This document shows positions 19,654-21,217 of a DNA stretch of 21,217 bases, in pieces; positions within the stretch are counted from its first letter, which is position 1; each line of letters opens with the position of its first letter. The notes under the pieces were generated by a model. The model saw nothing but the letters and a program-made list of their open reading frames with translations, was not told where the DNA came from and did not search any database. Source of the stretch: a virus; the IMG/VR virus record IMGVR_UViG_3300048123_000042, positions 1 to 21,217 of that record; one strand, written 5' to 3'. The position numbers were made by a program, and so were the translations under genes.

Positions 19654-21217
19654 TTAATTGTAATAACCGTTGTTTGGCATATTTGCTGGGTACATAGCTA
19701 CCTCTTTTGGGTTTTTAACGATGCGCGCCTCTTTGCGTAAGCTAGGATCAAGCTCGTTAATTTTCTTAATAGCTTCGGTAACCGTAATTTTTTTGTTGTT
19801 TTTCTTTAAATACGTTCTGCGCTCAAAATAATGTCTACAGTTTGCACCGCCTTTATATAAAAATATATTGTAATTGTCCGCACCGCCTATTCCTAAGCCT
19901 GGGTTAACGCCGTTTGCATTACCGTTGTAATTTGGGTTGTCGCTGTCTAAGTCTTCGACGCGGTATATTTTTTTTGCGTCCCACATTTTTTTACAAAAGT
20001 CTCTTTGTGGGTTGTTGTTTCCCATATAAGCATAACGTACTTTTATTATAAGTGTGTCTTGGTCGCTTTTTTTGTTTGGCGTACTCTTTACTGTACTAGC
20101 TAAATTTAAACCACCCCTTACGTCTGCATCGTATTCGTTTGCTGGTCTAGCGTCTATTAAGTCGTAATTTTCTAGGTCTTCGTCTTCGCCCATTTCCATT
20201 AACTTACTGTAAAGCTCTTCGCGCATTTTGTCCGCTTCCGACAGCGGTACGCAATTCGGTACTTCTTTACCGTCTTTTATTTTTGTACCTATTTGCTCGT
20301 AGCCGTCCCAGCAAGGTGCTTTTAAATTATGGCTTTCGCATGGCATATACCAGGTTTTACCGTCTTCGTCTTCGTGTTCGTGGTAACCGCCGCAGCCCAT
20401 TTCTTTTGCTACTGCTTCTGCCTCTTCTTTTGTGTCAAACGCTGTCCTACCGTCTATTTGTTTTGTTGCTAGAGACAATTTTTGCCCTGTTTGCTCTTCG
20501 ACCTCTTGTTTTGTATTTGCGTTTTCTAAGTCTACAAACTCTAGCGGCTGTAGTGTCTTAATATATAGCTTTAAACTAACGTCGTTAAATGCTAGTATAG
20601 CGTCAAACGCTTTTAGTATTAAGTCTTGAAACGGTCTAATTACGGTATTGTCAAATAAAATAGAGCTGTTTTTTAGCTCGTCGGCATTTGACGAAAAACC
20701 GTTGCCGTCGCTTTTAATTCCTAGCAATAAAGGACTAGTTATTCTATGAGAAACCAAAATTTTCGCGCCGCTCTCTCGACTTAAAAACTCATATTGTTGG
20801 TGCGCGTCCGATAGTTGTACAGTTTCGATAGTCGCTTGCTCTTCTGCGCCATTGTTAAAGGCTAAAATTATACGACCACTATTTGACGTACCAGTATATT
20901 TTTGGTAAATTTTTTGTTCAATTTCGCGCTGGGTGTCTTCGTCTGGAATACCGCTATTCATATTCATTAAAAGGCTAGGCGACATGCCGTTTAGTAAGCT
21001 GTTTAAATGAAAATTGCTTATTTCGGTTTCCATCTCTATGTACTGACTTCCCCCCTGGTAGTCTGGCGGAGAAAAATATACGAAACCAGGTTTATATGGT
21101 TTTATACAATATATTTCTAACGCCTCTGTTGACATTCCAAAAGCTGGTAAACGTTTTAATTCGCTTTTATTTTTTACGTCTGCCCAGTCGTTACTATAGT
21201 AGTATGCCTCAATGTCG
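19654..21217 (-). CDS. Portal protein, partial at 5' end, with extra C-terminal region
   Basis: Translation stays open to the window edge (about 520 residues visible), so the true start lies outside. The internal ATG at 21135 is not the start, since the preceding frame reads AYYYSNDWADVKNKSELK as in portal proteins. Portal-like motifs are KPYKPGFVYFSPPDYQGG, PDEDTQREIEQKIYQKYTGT, VQLSDAHQQYEFLSRESGAK and a HRITSPLLLGIK block. The portal ring admits DNA into the capsid. After about visible residue 250 there is a long tail with a HEHEDEDGKTW segment and a late GGANCRHYFERRTYL, unlike a plain HK97 portal, perhaps a fused head-morphogenesis domain. Confidence 0.85.
   Translation of the reverse strand, partial: DIEAYYYSNDWADVKNKSELKRLPAFGMSTEALEIYCIKPYKPGFVYFSPPDYQGGSQYIEMETEISNFHLNSLLNGMSPSLLMNMNSGIPDEDTQREIEQKIYQKYTGTSNSGRIILAFNNGAEEQATIETVQLSDAHQQYEFLSRESGAKILVSHRITSPLLLGIKSDGNGFSSNADELKNSSILFDNTVIRPFQDLILKAFDAILAFNDVSLKLYIKTLQPLEFVDLENANTKQEVEEQTGQKLSLATKQIDGRTAFDTKEEAEAVAKEMGCGGYHEHEDEDGKTWYMPCESHNLKAPCWDGYEQIGTKIKDGKEVPNCVPLSEADKMREELYSKLMEMGEDEDLENYDLIDARPANEYDADVRGGLNLASTVKSTPNKKSDQDTLIIKVRYAYMGNNNPQRDFCKKMWDAKKIYRVEDLDSDNPNYNGNANGVNPGLGIGGADNYNIFLYKGGANCRHYFERRTYLKKNNKKITVTEAIKKINELDPSLRKEARIVKNPKEVAMYPANMPNNGYYN

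Noticed and set aside
1-21217. tRNA genes, CRISPR arrays, insertion sequences and integrase
   Set aside because: I saw no cloverleaf, spaced direct repeats, transposase-like or recombinase-like protein on either strand.

Overview
The window is a stretch of double-stranded DNA tailed-phage (or prophage-like) genome that very probably infects a Flavobacteriia/Bacteroidota host. Evidence: virtually every gene matches phage families typical of that host group (DUF6712-type adaptor, the portal and terminase variants, the small Cys-rich and TNWG-type proteins). Intergenic promoters look like the Bacteroidota type (TTTG, about 19-20 bases, TATATTG(C)), Shine-Dalgarno sequences are mostly absent, and the DNA is AT-rich. 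All convincing genes lie on the minus strand, so the window is read from right to left. No integrase, repressor, tRNA or CRISPR array was seen.

Layout in transcription order. (1) 21217-18930: portal protein (5' part off the window), a DUF6712-like head-tail adaptor and two very small proteins. (2) 18917-14278: a 1347-residue fibre with a stalk of about 60 heptads, then two short, possibly paralogous proteins. (3) 14271-13133: lysis block with a small membrane protein, an N-acetylmuramoyl-L-alanine amidase, another small hydrophobic protein and a GTA-type holin. (4) 13132-12946: AT-rich gap with helically phased TATACTAG repeats, a candidate origin or operator. (5) 12945-6219: DNA-metabolism block with NinG-type nuclease, OB-fold-like and SSB-like proteins, a RecA/DnaB-type ATPase, a phage sigma factor, RecE-like and other PD-(D/E)XK nucleases, a DnaA-domain-IV-like protein and the small terminase. 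(6) 6219-4875: Cys-rich protein and large terminase (TTG start). (7) 4874-4290: promoter, about 300 nt of structured non-coding sequence, a 56-residue ORF and a terminator. (8) 4242-1: tail/connector genes running off the left edge.

The genes are tightly packed with TAATG (1 nt) and ATGA (4 nt) stop/start overlaps, implying translational coupling. The exceptions are three intergenic regions (4290-4863, 11231-11302, 12187-12309) carrying Rho-independent terminators, two of them with promoters, and the phased-repeat gap. These are the best candidates for undescribed regulation: a structured RNA downstream of the terminase, a possible 70-nt sRNA between ninG and the SSB operon, and a terminator separating the SSB genes from the helicase. 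Portal and terminase are separated by the whole fibre, lysis and replication block, which is an unusual order. The major capsid protein and tape measure are not in the window.
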